A stretch of 64,000 nt of DNA from Anticarsia gemmatalis (lineage: Eukaryota; Arthropoda; Insecta; Lepidoptera; Erebidae): NCBI RefSeq assembly GCF_050436995.1, contig NC_134771.1:4567501-4631500 (forward strand), in the 5' to 3' direction. Shown one piece after another: positions 32,374 to 44,100 of the stretch. Each line of letters opens with the position of its first letter. The stretch's first letter is position 1. Both the position numbers and the translations under genes were made by a program. The notes under the pieces are model-generated. The model searched no databases, was not told where the DNA came from, and worked only from the letters and a program-made list of their open reading frames with translations.

Positions 32374-33165
32374 TAACTACAGAGTAACTACCAGCATGAA
32401 TCAATATCACGCTATTTCCATCGTTACGTACTTCTGTCACCTAATTCGTAAGCCGTGTGGAAATGCAGCTGGGAAATGGATATTAACACATCACACACGA
32501 CTTATGAAGATCCATGCTATACTCAAACGGTTACATTACTCGCTACGTCATAATCAAAAGAATCTTAGGCATATGACAATGTGTAAGTGGGAGCGACTCT
32601 GATAAAACTTAGCTCGTACGTTTGAAATGGTCCCAGCATAACGAAAATTGGCGCTTCACACTAGTACCTTCAGGAGAAATGGAAATACATACATAACATC
32701 ACTCATGTTATACCCGAAGATGTACGCAGAGGTGTATAAAAATCACCTACGTTTCGCCATTAACAATGTTGGTCTCGTAATATTTTTTACATTAGATTCT
32801 TCTCACATTGAAACCCGTAGTTTGGTAACATTGCCCAGAAATTAACTACAGAGTAACTATCAGCATGAATCAATATCACGCTATTTCTATCGTTACGTAC
32901 TTCTGTCACCTAATTCGTAAGCCGTGTGGAAATGCAGCTAGCAAATGGAGATTAACACTTCCTTCACACAAGATTTATGTAGATCCTTGCAGATGAAGAT
33001 TGGAGCTTGAAACTAGTACAGAAAGGATAATTGAAGTACTTACATACATACATGCCTGTTATTAATAAAGGTTCGTTTATTCGCCATTAACACTGTTGGT
33101 CCCATAAAATGTTTTATATTAGATGTTTCTCAAATAGTAGCCCGGAGTTTGGTAACGTGCCCGGT
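32374..33165. repeat. Tandem duplication, period about 470 bp
   Basis: Unit 1 starts at 32374 and unit 2 at 32844, both with 'aactacagagtaacta' then 'cagcatgaatcaatatcacg'. Unit 2 is shortened and both are diverged. Parts resemble the sequence at 54165-54290. Confidence 0.7.
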
Positions 33166-33305
33166 GTCCATATGGCAATAGACTCGCCCTCTTTTATATA
33201 GACTAGCATCGTCAAATGCGAAACGTATATGCATGTCGTACACCTCTGCTAACACCTTTGGGTACACCGGGCGTGACATTAATTATGTATTTATATGTAT
33301 ATGAA

Positions 33306-33530
33306 CTAGCTTTTGTCCGCGACTTCGTCCGCGTGGTTTGTGCCTTAGGGCAGAATTTTCATACAAACTTACATTCCTTATTTTATCCCCTTGGGGGTAG
33401 AATTGATCAAAATCCTTCGGATGCCTACGTCATAACATCTACCTGTATGCCAAATTTCAGTCCGATCCGTCCAGTGGCTTGGGCTGTGCTTTGATAGATC
33501 ACTATGTTAGTCAGTCACCATTATATTTAG
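33306..33530 (+). mobile_element. Non-LTR/SINE-like repeat 'actagcttttgtccgcgact', copy 1
   Basis: Matches 59502-59755 over its whole length ('cttcgtccgcgtggtttgtg', 'cagtccgatccgtccagtg', ending 'tatatttagat'). Confidence 0.7.
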
Positions 33531-34767
33531 ATAAGTATTAAACACTTAATTGAAGGGCAACAAATATTATATAAAATGTAAATAAACAAGTCCGCAGCCC
33601 TGTGGTTACGTAAACTGTCACAGTGACGGTTATAGGTCAAACAGATTATGTGTAACTAGGCATTTATAAACGACCACTAGCGAAACTGAATCAGCCTAGT
33701 TCATAAAAGGTGTTAATAGCATTTAGTAGTTTGTAAATATTATGCAAACTTTTCAATTAAATTTGAAATTAATAAGAGCTTTTATCTTAGTTTATAGGGA
33801 TACCGCGGGAACCGTAGCGCCGCGTGTGGTGAGTTCGAATCCCACCCGCGACAAATCTTTGTGTGATGAGCACGAGTATTTGTTTGGACGAGTAGTTGTT
33901 AGTATGTTTTCTTAAATTTGATTTTCTAAACTGTCGACAGCTTTAAGCTGTGACAACAGAGTATTATAAACTTTGGATTAAACAAGTGTACAGATCTTTT
34001 ATTTGCAAAAATTGTCGACTTGTCAGTATAATAATCAATATACTTATATTTTCTTTTTCATATTTCTATTCCTTTATCTCGCTAAACAAACGTTATCAAT
34101 ATTCTAGACGACGCCAAAGTGTATTGACCCTGACCGGATTAGGTCTACGACCGCCAAAGCCGGCGTCAAATTTTTTTGAAAACTTTTTATAGCTTATCTA
34201 TGTTTTTTCTATTGATTGACGTATGGTAATGTACCGAATTAAAATAAGAAGAATAAAACAACTGGTTTTAGTATTGCGAGTGGCCGAAAATGTAATTCCC
34301 CTAAGTGTAATTGCGTAAAAAGAATACACCTTTGGTCTATCTAAATGTGTACTTAACAAAAAGTATGCTTCATAGAATACATCTTAAAAGTATGTACATA
34401 CATATTATTTCATATAATATCCGTGCCTCGGAGAGCACGTTAAGCCGTCGGTCCTGCGCCTGACCTCTCCCTGGTCGTCTAGGTTTTGCGCTCCCACCAT
34501 AAACAAAATACAGTTGGCTGGTTTCAATGGTACTGGCCGTCGTAGCCATAATCGGCCAGGACGTCAAATCACGCCTGTTATACTTGAAGCTGGTAACCGA
34601 TATGTATTAAATACCCCACGTTTCGTATTTAATAATGTTAGTCCCATGTATTTCAGTTAAGCTCCATTGCTCCAGATAGGTATACGACTGCGAGTTATAA
34701 GGTCCTATGTTGGTTACTGGATTGGTCATGTTATTGGATACTTAACCAATAAATCAGCCTAGCCTTG

Positions 34768-34925
34768 TGCCAACTATGTTACAATCAGCTTCCAGTCTCA
34801 CCAGATGCAGATGAATACCAGTATAATATCACATTACATTATATACATGAAGCGACTGCCTATAGAACCTCCACAACTCAATTACCTGAGTTATAACACA
34901 ACACCCTTCGGTATGACTGGTTAAT
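34768..34925 (+). repeat. Dispersed repeat D
   Basis: Contains 'cagcttccagtctcaccaga' and 'gcgactgccta' and ends 'cttcggtatgactggtt'. Confidence 0.6.
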
Positions 34926-35144
34926 GAAAAACACTATCACTAAAAGTAATACCTTTTTAAATTCGTATCCGTAGCCTTAATTAACACGCTTTAATTACTT
35001 CTCCCAATAAAATAAGATCCACTTAAATTGTTAATACCGCCTGAGGGGTGAAAAACACTTCGAATTTAATCCAGACACGATACGTGTGAAATACCAACGC
35101 CTTTTATAAGCAGAGTGATTTTTCTCTTTTAGGTACTTTCCTAT

Positions 35145-35302
35145 ACGCGGACTATCCAATTGGAGGCACCGCGTCCTGGCCACTTTATGGTGACTGTTGA
35201 AGGAACACCGTCAAGTTTTTAGTCGGTATGTCCAAATTTAAAAGCTCCTTCCTCCCTGGAGCGGGACATGCAGTAATGCATTTTCCTGGCGAGGAAAAAA
35301 AA
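35145..35302 (+). mobile_element. Short retroposon family C, copy 3
   Basis: Plus-strand copy from 'ccaattggaggcaccgcgtc' to 'cattttcctggcgagg' and poly(A). A 13-bp target duplication GGTACTTTCCTAT is at 35132-35144 and 35303-35315. Confidence 0.88.
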
Positions 35303-36348
35303 GGTACTTTCCTATCAATCCAATTTTCTACTGTACAGCATGAATTATAAATGTTTTAAAACCTCCTGTGGTGTAGAAAAATCTTTAATGACTGGAAGTC
35401 TAAACCCTTAAGTCACGTTCGGTTAAAGTGGTGGACTAATAAAAAAAATATTCTTGGTAACTTTGAGGCAAAATATTTAATATTATTATTATTAATCATC
35501 CCTTAACTCGGAAGGGTCCCCAACCCACACTTGGCCAGCGTGGTGGACTCATGGCCTAACCCCTACCCCTGATTTTGCAAGAGACCCTTGTCTTGCAGTG
35601 AGACAATAAAGGAATAAAAAAAATCCCTTAACTGTCAAACATTTACCAGAACGAAGTCTATCAACATAGTTATAATAACCGGCGGTCCTGTACAACAAGA
35701 TGAATGAAGCGAAGAAAGTTTGCAAGTATCGTAACAAGAGGCGTTCTCTGGTCTCCGCCTGCATGGGAAGAAGGCGCGATTATATACATATATGTACGTA
35801 TGAGGTCTATCAAGTCGGCTAGTAACTAATAAAATGTCACTACAGCTATCTGGTCCTCCCTTGGCCCTATTCATTGAGGAAGCCGTTATCTAGGGCATGT
35901 TAATTAGACCAACTTGAATGGACTTCAACTCCTTATAAGTTAGTTTTAAATACCAACCTTTGCCACAAGGTGGTCGAGCTTATAACTTAATCTAGCATTC
36001 ATTAACTTTAATTTTATGTAATAGTTTTCCCTAGCAACAAACATTGGTATATCGAGTACCTATCTGAAAATACAAGCATTGAGGGCAATCTCATTGCTCT
36101 AGTCTTTTTCTTGTCTTTATCCCACTTTACGTGGCATTAGCACAATAATGTTTTATTCTGTCGGCTGTATAAGATATAATTAATTATTCTAGTATGAAAA
36201 TATTTATTCTTCTGCTACATGCTACCATAAAATCCAGCCATTTTCCCTTAAGGGTAGGCAGAGACAGAAGAACGCCACTTGTTAGTACCCTTACTTCCTC
36301 TCAAATAGAGAACTAATTAATTTTGTGAAAAAAAAAACAAAGTAAAAT

Positions 36349-36369
36349 ACACACACACACACACACACA
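36349..36369. repeat. (AC)n microsatellite
   Basis: Ten uninterrupted AC dinucleotides. Confidence 0.95.
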
Positions 36370-37914
36370 ATTAAAATTTGGGCACCCCTTGATTTCGATT
36401 TTAACATATCCAGTCTTTTAAAACAACTATCAAGCTGGCTTCCTTAAGACAACAAGACCGGAAAAAAAACATAATTTATCAAACGCTTATAAATATTTTA
36501 CTCACGTACAAATATTCAAAGTAGTTAGTACGAATTTAACAATGCAAATAAGATAAAAAAACCTTCTATACAAAATACGGTGAAGCACTAAAACCACAAA
36601 ACATTATGTATCGCAAAACATTAATGTGTTTGTTTTTATAAAACGTTAAATCTACAATGATCTTAACGCAAAAAAAAGGTTAACGGTTATGGAGTTGAAG
36701 TACTATTAATAAAAATAATTTATTTTAAAGCTGACTCCGTGATCTAAGCCGTAGTCTATACGACTGCCAATCATGTTTTCGATAACCGAGACAGGCAAGG
36801 ACCTATAGGATTTTTCAAAAAAGTATTGGGTCTAGTACCTAGCCGGCTACATAATCTATCAAGCGAAACCTAAAAAATTGAGTTGCTGTAAATAAAATTG
36901 GGCATTAATTGTTCAAGTAATCCCTGAAGAAAGACTCTGCTTAACGACTTCCATCTTAATTAAGAGAACCGTAAATAAATATGTAACGACTTTTTACTTC
37001 TTGCATTCTGAGCTCTGATTTGAAAAACTGCGGCCACCCATCTATGTCTACTCCGCATTAAAACCCGCTTAACCTACAGATCATTTACCGACCAGTGAGT
37101 GGAGTACTTGGAGAGATATTCGTTCTAGATTTTAAGTAAATATAAGTTTATTTTTCCTTTTTCCTTTAGCGACCAAAATTGACATAGGTATTCTTAGAAG
37201 GATCAATCGCTTCTAACTAAATGTTTGTGTACAATTCAAGTGCGTTTAGTATGTAGTAGGCATGCAAAATAATATGCCTTGTAAAGGGTATCACAGATTA
37301 CATTATGAACGACCGTTTTCAATGATTATTCTTTAGTTATTAAGGGATAGAAACATTTAGTACCAAATACTGTTTTAAACAGCTCGGATCAGCTTGCAGG
37401 CTTGAAATCTGAATGGGTTTAATAGGTCCAATGCATGGCATCTTAATCCACGGACCTCTTGGTCTCAATAGCTATAACAATATCTCAATCTCAGGCTACA
37501 GCAGAAGATGAAAGCAACCCAAGCATCTAATTGGAATCAGTCAAAAAAACATTGCCCTCGAAAAAATGTACCAACATTTTTATTCCAGAAGAAATGGGGA
37601 CACTATAAAAAAATCTCGCAACACGAATGAAATAAACAAAAGCTATCAAAAATACAGTGTCATACACCAAAAATTAACAGAAACAATGAACAGTCTCTTC
37701 AAAAACATACATGCTGATTAAAAACAGTGACAAAAAGCAACAAAAAGTCTTCATCAGATATTACGAAACAGGTTCGCTGAAATATTAGACATAAATAAAA
37801 GACTACTTAAAAAGCACGCGCTTGTTTGAACTGTGCAAAAAATGACGAAATTCGTATTAGGGTTCGTTAGAAACTTATTATTTTAAAGCCATATAAAAGA
37901 CTTTTAGGCAGCAA

Positions 37915-38094
37915 CAAAGTGGTGCAAGCTGTGCCGTCCTCTAACTATAATGCCGTTATCTACAAAAACAATTTTGTAGATAACGGCATTTTGTTTCGAA
38001 ATATTCGCGAAAAGACGCGAGAAAAGAAATATGCAATGCTGTTTCCAGATGCTGCTAAATATAGTTAGAGGACGGCAGAGCTTGCACCACTTTG
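37915..38094. mobile_element. MITE-like element: 35-bp inverted ends plus an internal perfect hairpin
   Basis: Outer arms 37915-37949 and 38060-38094 (CAAAGTGGTGCAAGCT...) differ at one base. An inner hairpin has 19-bp perfect arms, 37949-37967 and 37972-37990, with loop ACAA. Confidence 0.8.
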
Positions 38095-38654
38095 GTACAA
38101 GATTCACCACTAACTTTAGAAAAGAAAAAGCATAATTAAAATAAACATTTTAATCTTGCGAGCGAATGTTCTAAGTTCAAGGAATTTTTATGTTCATCGT
38201 TGTCCCTAAGACTAGTTTCATGGAAATTGGTGATGGTTGCTATTAGTTAGTATTCCTTTACAATACTCATAAGTGCATTCTGTCAATAGTCTACCACCTT
38301 CCATAGCCCCAATTGGACTCTTAAACTATTAAATGTAGCGTGGAACTGAGTCTAGATGATGAACAGGGGAGCCTAAGACTAAGGTGTTCCTTGATTAGAA
38401 AAAGAGACTGTTTGGAGAAATTGTTGATCTCAGTAAAGTCAAAGTAGCAAAAGGAGACCTTACTTGTTATCTCCAAAAATCATTTTAAAGAAACTCTCAG
38501 GTATAAAAGTTTCTTCTCGTTTTCACCGTTAAAACAAGTGACAATTCGATATCTGTCGGACATTACATTAAAAGTTTAAAATTATTGTGTCCTGGATTTG
38601 AATACGATGCTTCTTCGAGAGAAACTGATTTGTTTTGGGGTTCAGCAGAGCCGG

Positions 38655-38852
38655 TTGAAAAACGGATAAAGCACGGGTTGCCACGGGGCGCTACCATTCG
38701 TCGGGAGGTCCTGGGTTCGATTCAAATTCTATTTGTAGGTTGAATAAGAGTTTTGGGTCTGGTTGTACTTTGTGTCCGTTGTTTATATGTTTGTAAAAGT
38801 CCCCGCGACACAAGAGCAATTCTTAGTGCGGGACTTGCCTTTCATAAAAAAA
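38655..38852 (+). mobile_element. SINE family B copy
   Basis: Runs from a decayed tRNA-like head with 'cctgggttcgattc' to 'ccccgcgacacaagagcaat' and 'gcgggacttgcctttcat'. Confidence 0.72.
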
Positions 38853-39382
38853 AATAACAAAAAATAACTCCATTACTGAGTGACTGGCTGACTGATAGAC
38901 AACGTACAGCCAAAACTACAGAGCGTAAAATTTGTTATTTAGTATGAAGATGATGATCCTTTAGAAAGTGTAGAGGAGCACTAAGAGACGATTTTTGGTA
39001 TTCCACCCCGAGGGGGGTGAAATTCGGAAATTAACACGGGATAGAAACTAGAGGCCTATATATAACTTAACTTATCGCCATGATACATAGGCAACATAAA
39101 AAAACTTTATACTAGAACTCTCGTTAGGTAATCTAATAGAACATAACTCGTTATAATAAATAGAAGTAGGTACACGACAGAAACAGAATTAAATTATAAT
39201 GGAAAATCACGTTACAAATAACAGCTAACAACAAGTGACTGCAATAAAATATGGGTATTGAAACCTATAATTAATATTTTTCCTAGCAAGTTACATCATC
39301 ATCGATTGTTGAGATATTCATCTAGATTTACCTACCTAGAAATGAAATAGCCTATAGACGATACGGCGTTTCTGTCGGCTTT

Positions 39383-39501
39383 CCCCCGGTTTCTGAGGCA
39401 CATTTAGCGGTAGTTTATCTATTCGATAGCGTTTAAATTCATATAAAAACATCGCTATTGAATAGATAAACTACCACTTAATGTACCGCAGAAACCGGTG
39501 G
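39383..39501. mobile_element. Palindromic MITE (CCCCGGTTTCTG family), copy 3
   Basis: CCCCCGGTTTCTGAGGCACA at the left. GATAAACTACC and GCAGAAACCGG at the right mirror the left end. Confidence 0.77.
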
Positions 39502-40521
39502 TTAGAAATCTATTTTCCTTCACTATAATATATCAGTGTGGTTCTTCAAAAAACGTTCAAATTGCGCTCACCAGTTGGTAAACGATCTGTAGGTTAAGCA
39601 ATACTTGATGCGGTTATCCTAGATGGGTGATCGCATAGTGGTATTTGAACTGAGCATCTCCATGCTTTGGAGGTCACGTTCAAGATGATCCCGTGTGTAT
39701 TATAACAGTAGTTAGGCCATGTCATTGCCTTTCGGAAGTCCACCCATCTATGGAATATTCGCGCTAAGCTTGCTTAACCCACTGACCGTTTACCAAACAG
39801 TGAGCGAAATTTGCCATGAGCGCTTTAAACTGTTATCGACTTGGACTATAATACCAAGAATTAATAGGTTTTGCTCTACATGAAAAAAATGTTGTAAAAA
39901 CATAGGAAAGAACATCGTCCAAAGATCGCGTACTATACAAGGTCCAACGGCATAAAACGGAGTTAAGTATTGGACATAAATAAACACCTTTTACTTCCAA
40001 GTACATTTAAACAAATTTCCATGCGAATTATTTTTATACAGGCTTTTTTTAGATGTCATACCTTCACCATTTATGTTTAAATGCGTAAGCATGCGAGTAA
40101 TACAATATAGATTTTAAAAGGATGCTGGATTCCCTAGCCCTGCTTACGCGCATATACCACTTTTGGTAACTATTCTTTTTTTTTCTTGCAAATAAATTAC
40201 TTCTACGTGCGTCATTCTTACAGCGCTAAGTTTTTCTAAAACAAATCTCACCTTTTTTAATAACATAAGGTTAGCCCTGTGTAAAAGATATTAGCTCTCA
40301 TGAAGAGCCAAGCGTCTGAATCTACACAGCCTAACTCTACCGACACTAAATTCACAAATGCTACAAATCAGCAAAAATGTATGGCTTTGTCGTTTCGCTA
40401 ACGTCGTTGAGGTGATGCGAAAATTTAGTTTTTGAAGGAAGCACCTATTCACCCTAGTAATAAACCCTTGCCAAGCAGTGGGATATGAAACAATTAAATT
40501 TATTTTCATTTACTAAGTATG

Positions 40522-40626
40522 TACGGAACCGTGTAAATGTGTTGTCGCGGCCACAGCGCGGTGTCGCCGGTATATAAAGAGTGTCGCGCGACACTGACCC
40601 ACGCACTCTCGCACAACACACTCACG
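40522..40626 (+). promoter_or_regulatory. Upstream copy of the odorant-binding-protein promoter
   Basis: TATATAAA at 40571-40578. It is followed at once by a perfect 16-bp palindrome AGTGTCGCGCGACACT (40580-40595), then a short leader to the ATG at 40627. The block 40522-40686 is repeated 561 bp downstream almost unchanged from position 40545 on, with differences mainly in its first 25 bp. Confidence 0.75.
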
Positions 40627-40680
40627 ATGCAAGCCGTACTACTCATCTGTTGCCTCGCCGTCACCGGGATTGCGGCCCAT
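40627..40680 (+). CDS. Alternative (duplicated) first exon of the odorant-binding-protein gene
   Basis: An 18-codon signal-peptide exon followed by a good donor (CAT|GTGAGT). It is identical to the exon at 41188 except that codon 9 is TGC (Cys) instead of TTC (Phe). It is phase 0, so it could splice to the exon at 47708, giving the same mature protein. No other downstream exons lie in the 507 bp between the two copies. It is therefore either an alternative first exon or the stump of a partial tandem duplication. Confidence 0.6.
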
Positions 40681-41082
40681 GTGAGTTATATACTATATAC
40701 ATTACACTAGTGTCTTTAAATATTTTTTAGTCTTTATTTTGACGGTAAACCTATTCAATGTGTCAAGGAGTGTACTTTTAAAATTAACGTCCATAAGTAA
40801 CATAACAACAAAAATACCTATGCTACTGCGGGTGAAATGACATAGGACAGGCTGGGGTTTATTAAAATTAAAAACGGGACTCTTTCTATGGCACAGTCGG
40901 GTAAATACACTTAAATAGGCGCTCGCATAAGGCAATTAGAAACCTAGTTGCTGTCTTAATTATCCGAATTCAGTCGCTTTAAATTACACGGGATGTTGTA
41001 TATCGTTTTTTAAATACTAAAAGCCTTTTCAATATGAAATCTTAAGTATAAAAAAGCCTATAACAAAGTAGAGTATATACTA

Positions 41083-41187
41083 TACGGAACCGTGTAGCGG
41101 TGTTGAGGCGGCCACAGCGCGGTGTCGCCGGTATATAAAGAGTGTCGCGCGACACTGACCCACGCACTCTCGCACAACACACTCACG
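41083..41187 (+). promoter_or_regulatory. Proximal odorant-binding-protein promoter
   Basis: TATATAAA at 41132-41139 and the same 16-bp palindrome at 41141-41156. Transcription is expected to start about 30 nt after the TATA box, giving a leader of roughly 25 nt. Confidence 0.78.
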
Positions 41188-44100
41188 ATGCAAGCCGTAC
41201 TACTCATCTGTTTCCTCGCCGTCACCGGGATTGCGGCCCATGTGAGTACCTCACTGATTGTTCCGGCGATTTTTTAGTATTTACCTAAAGAATAATTCGT
41301 TAGAAAGGGGGTAATTTTGGTTTCTATCAAGTGTCCAAAGACTTTACTACGATTAAGCTTCCGAGATAACAGGTCAATAAAAACTAAAAGTAATTGTTTT
41401 CACAATTTTTTAACATGTATAATGTTTTAATAAAAAAAATAACATTTGCGCTATCAAAACATCCTGTGATATAAAAATTACCCGGATTTTCCCTTATTTT
41501 TAACCGACCTTAAAAAGGAGGAGGTTCACAATCACTGAAAAAAGGAGTAGAAGAGGTTGGAATACGGAATTAAAGATTGTAAGAAAGCTCGTCATTTGAG
41601 ATCAAACCATTAAACTTTGTATTTTGAGCACTTGATATATTCGACAGGTCTGCTCAGTACATTATTAGGACACATTTTATAAATTCAAATCGCGAATTGA
41701 AAAACCAAACAAAAAGTAGCCTTTTGACAGAGCATCAACTTCCTTTAGGTTAATTCAAAAATTTTCAGTTTCTGATATTCGCACGACTAATAATAATTAA
41801 TCAAACAATCTCTCTAAAACATTTTAAGTGTCATTAATTAATTCTATTATTAATGATTATTACTGTCATTAACGTCCCGCTGCTGCGCAAGGGTCTCCTC
41901 CCTTAGGGGTTAGGCCTTGAGTCCACCACGCTAACCAAGTGCAGGTTAGGAACTTTGCATTCCTTCAAGAACCGTGTTAAAGAATTCTCAGAAATGTTAT
42001 ATTGAAATCTATACAATTTTAGCCGAGTAGTATAAGTTGACACCTCCCCCACTCAAGTGGTCGCAGGTTCGAACCCGAGGCAATACACCAATGACTTTTC
42101 GAAGTTATGTGTGTATTACAAATAATTATCACTTGCTCCAACGGTGAAGGAAAACATCGTGATGAAACCTTGCATGTCTAAAATTTATTGAGGGCATGCA
42201 AAGTCCCCAACCCGCACTTGGCCAGCGTGGTGGAGTCAAGGCCTAACCCTTCCCTCGTTACGGGAGGAGACCCTTGCCCAGCAGTGGGACATTAATGGGT
42301 TAAATTTATTATACAATATACTATTTCCACCACCTGGCACTGTGTCGATGAACACGTGTAATATAATTAAATATTATTATTATCTTAATTAAGTCATTGT
42401 TCTTCAGTTATGATATCTATAAACAGTAATATATTAACTACTAAAAGAGAACTTTAATTACATTTGTATTGTAATATACACTGTAATGTAATTTATTTGA
42501 AAGATTAGAAATTTAATTTAATTAACGGGTATGCAAGTCTATTAAGTTTCCATAATTTGTTTCAACTACTATTATTCTACATTAAGGGCTAACCTCCTCC
42601 CCCAAATCAAGAAGAACATTGCCCGGCAGTGAGAATGACACGGGGAAATAAAAATGAAACCTTTGATTTAATCCATTTCCATATACCTAGTTTTAATAAA
42701 CTTTTGAACAATATTTCCACAATTAAATCATTATTAATGTTGCATATTACTGAACTTAATTGTAATATCCCGGAAATATATCTATCTCCTTGCATTTTTG
42801 TTCAGCTGTTTAGCAGTAAAAACATTACAGACAAACAGACTAAGAATTTGTTTTTTAACCCATAACTGTCCCATTGCCGGGCAACGGTCTCCTTCCGAAC
42901 GAGGGAGAGGTTAGGCCTTGAGTAACAATTATTTTACAAATTATAACAATAATGCAAGTCTTATTTATTTATTTAAGTTGTTAGGTAGATATCGTTACGG
43001 ATATTTAACTGAATTTAATTCAACTACGGCTACCGGGATTTAATACAGAATTTTTTTTTAACTATAAACTCAGATATTATTTTTTCATACACTCTTGAAA
43101 CATGAAAACATTTGTATATCTTTTCATATTCTTCTTCTATTCATATTTTTATATAAAAACAACTAAACACTGAGTTTCCGAGTCAGTTTCAGTATACATT
43201 ATAAGATTGCTTATTTTCAGATTAGTTAGTTAAAGTTAAGTATTTTATATTGTCAAAATTATGCATAAAACCAGCCAAGGATGTAATTACTAATTACAAT
43301 AAAAAAAAAATTTAATGTAAACATACACATATACATATACACATGCACATATTTGTTTATTTGTTAAAATAAAATATAATAGTGATGTCACGTATCACTT
43401 TTCTCGGAAAACACCGGTTTTTAAAGATGTTACGATCCTTAAAGCCGTATCAAACTTTTTTATTTTATGAGGCTTGTGCAATATTTGAAGAAGCCCAAGT
43501 TTGACTGTATAAAGAGATTGAATAAAAAGTTTTACGTTCAACGCAATAATTGTCACCATTGATTAAATTTTATGGGAATATAATCTTGGAATTTTATGTT
43601 TTAGGGACGCGAAATGAGTTTTAGGGGTTTCAATTATCGATTAAAATTTTATGAAATGTGACCACGGTCGGTGCATCTCGATCGAAACGTCGGATAAATA
43701 CAATTGAAAATTAAACGTGTGATACCTTATCTTAGACCCGTGGCGTTATAATAATATGTATAACTAGCTGACCCGCGCAACTTCGCTTGCGTCACATAAG
43801 AGAGAATGGGTCAACGTTTTCCCCGTTTTTGTAACATTTTTTATTGCTACTCTGCTCCTAATAGTCATAGCGTGATATATCCTTCCTTTAGCCTCCTCCT
43901 TTAGCGTATAGCCTTCCTCGATAAATAGACTATCTAACACTGAAAGAATTTTTCAAATCGGACCAGTAGTTCCTAAGATTAGCGCGTTCAAACAAACAAG
44001 CAAACTCTTCAGCTTTATAATATTAGTATAGATTAGCAAAAACCAGACAAACAAACATTTTAAAGTGAATATTAATCTTTAATTAAAGTAAAATGCAATC

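Larger units (their letters stand above)
25660..40500. other. Large gene-poor interval dominated by mobile elements
   Basis: Upstream of the proximal AHCYL start. If the distal first exon is real, this is part of one intron of about 27.8 kb. It contains the elements listed separately and otherwise AT-rich DNA. SINE A remnants (35497-35616, 38430-38560) and old SINE-like sequence (33797-33935, 34400-34570, 37000-37100, 39556-39800) are also visible. No supportable coding exon was seen. Confidence 0.55.
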
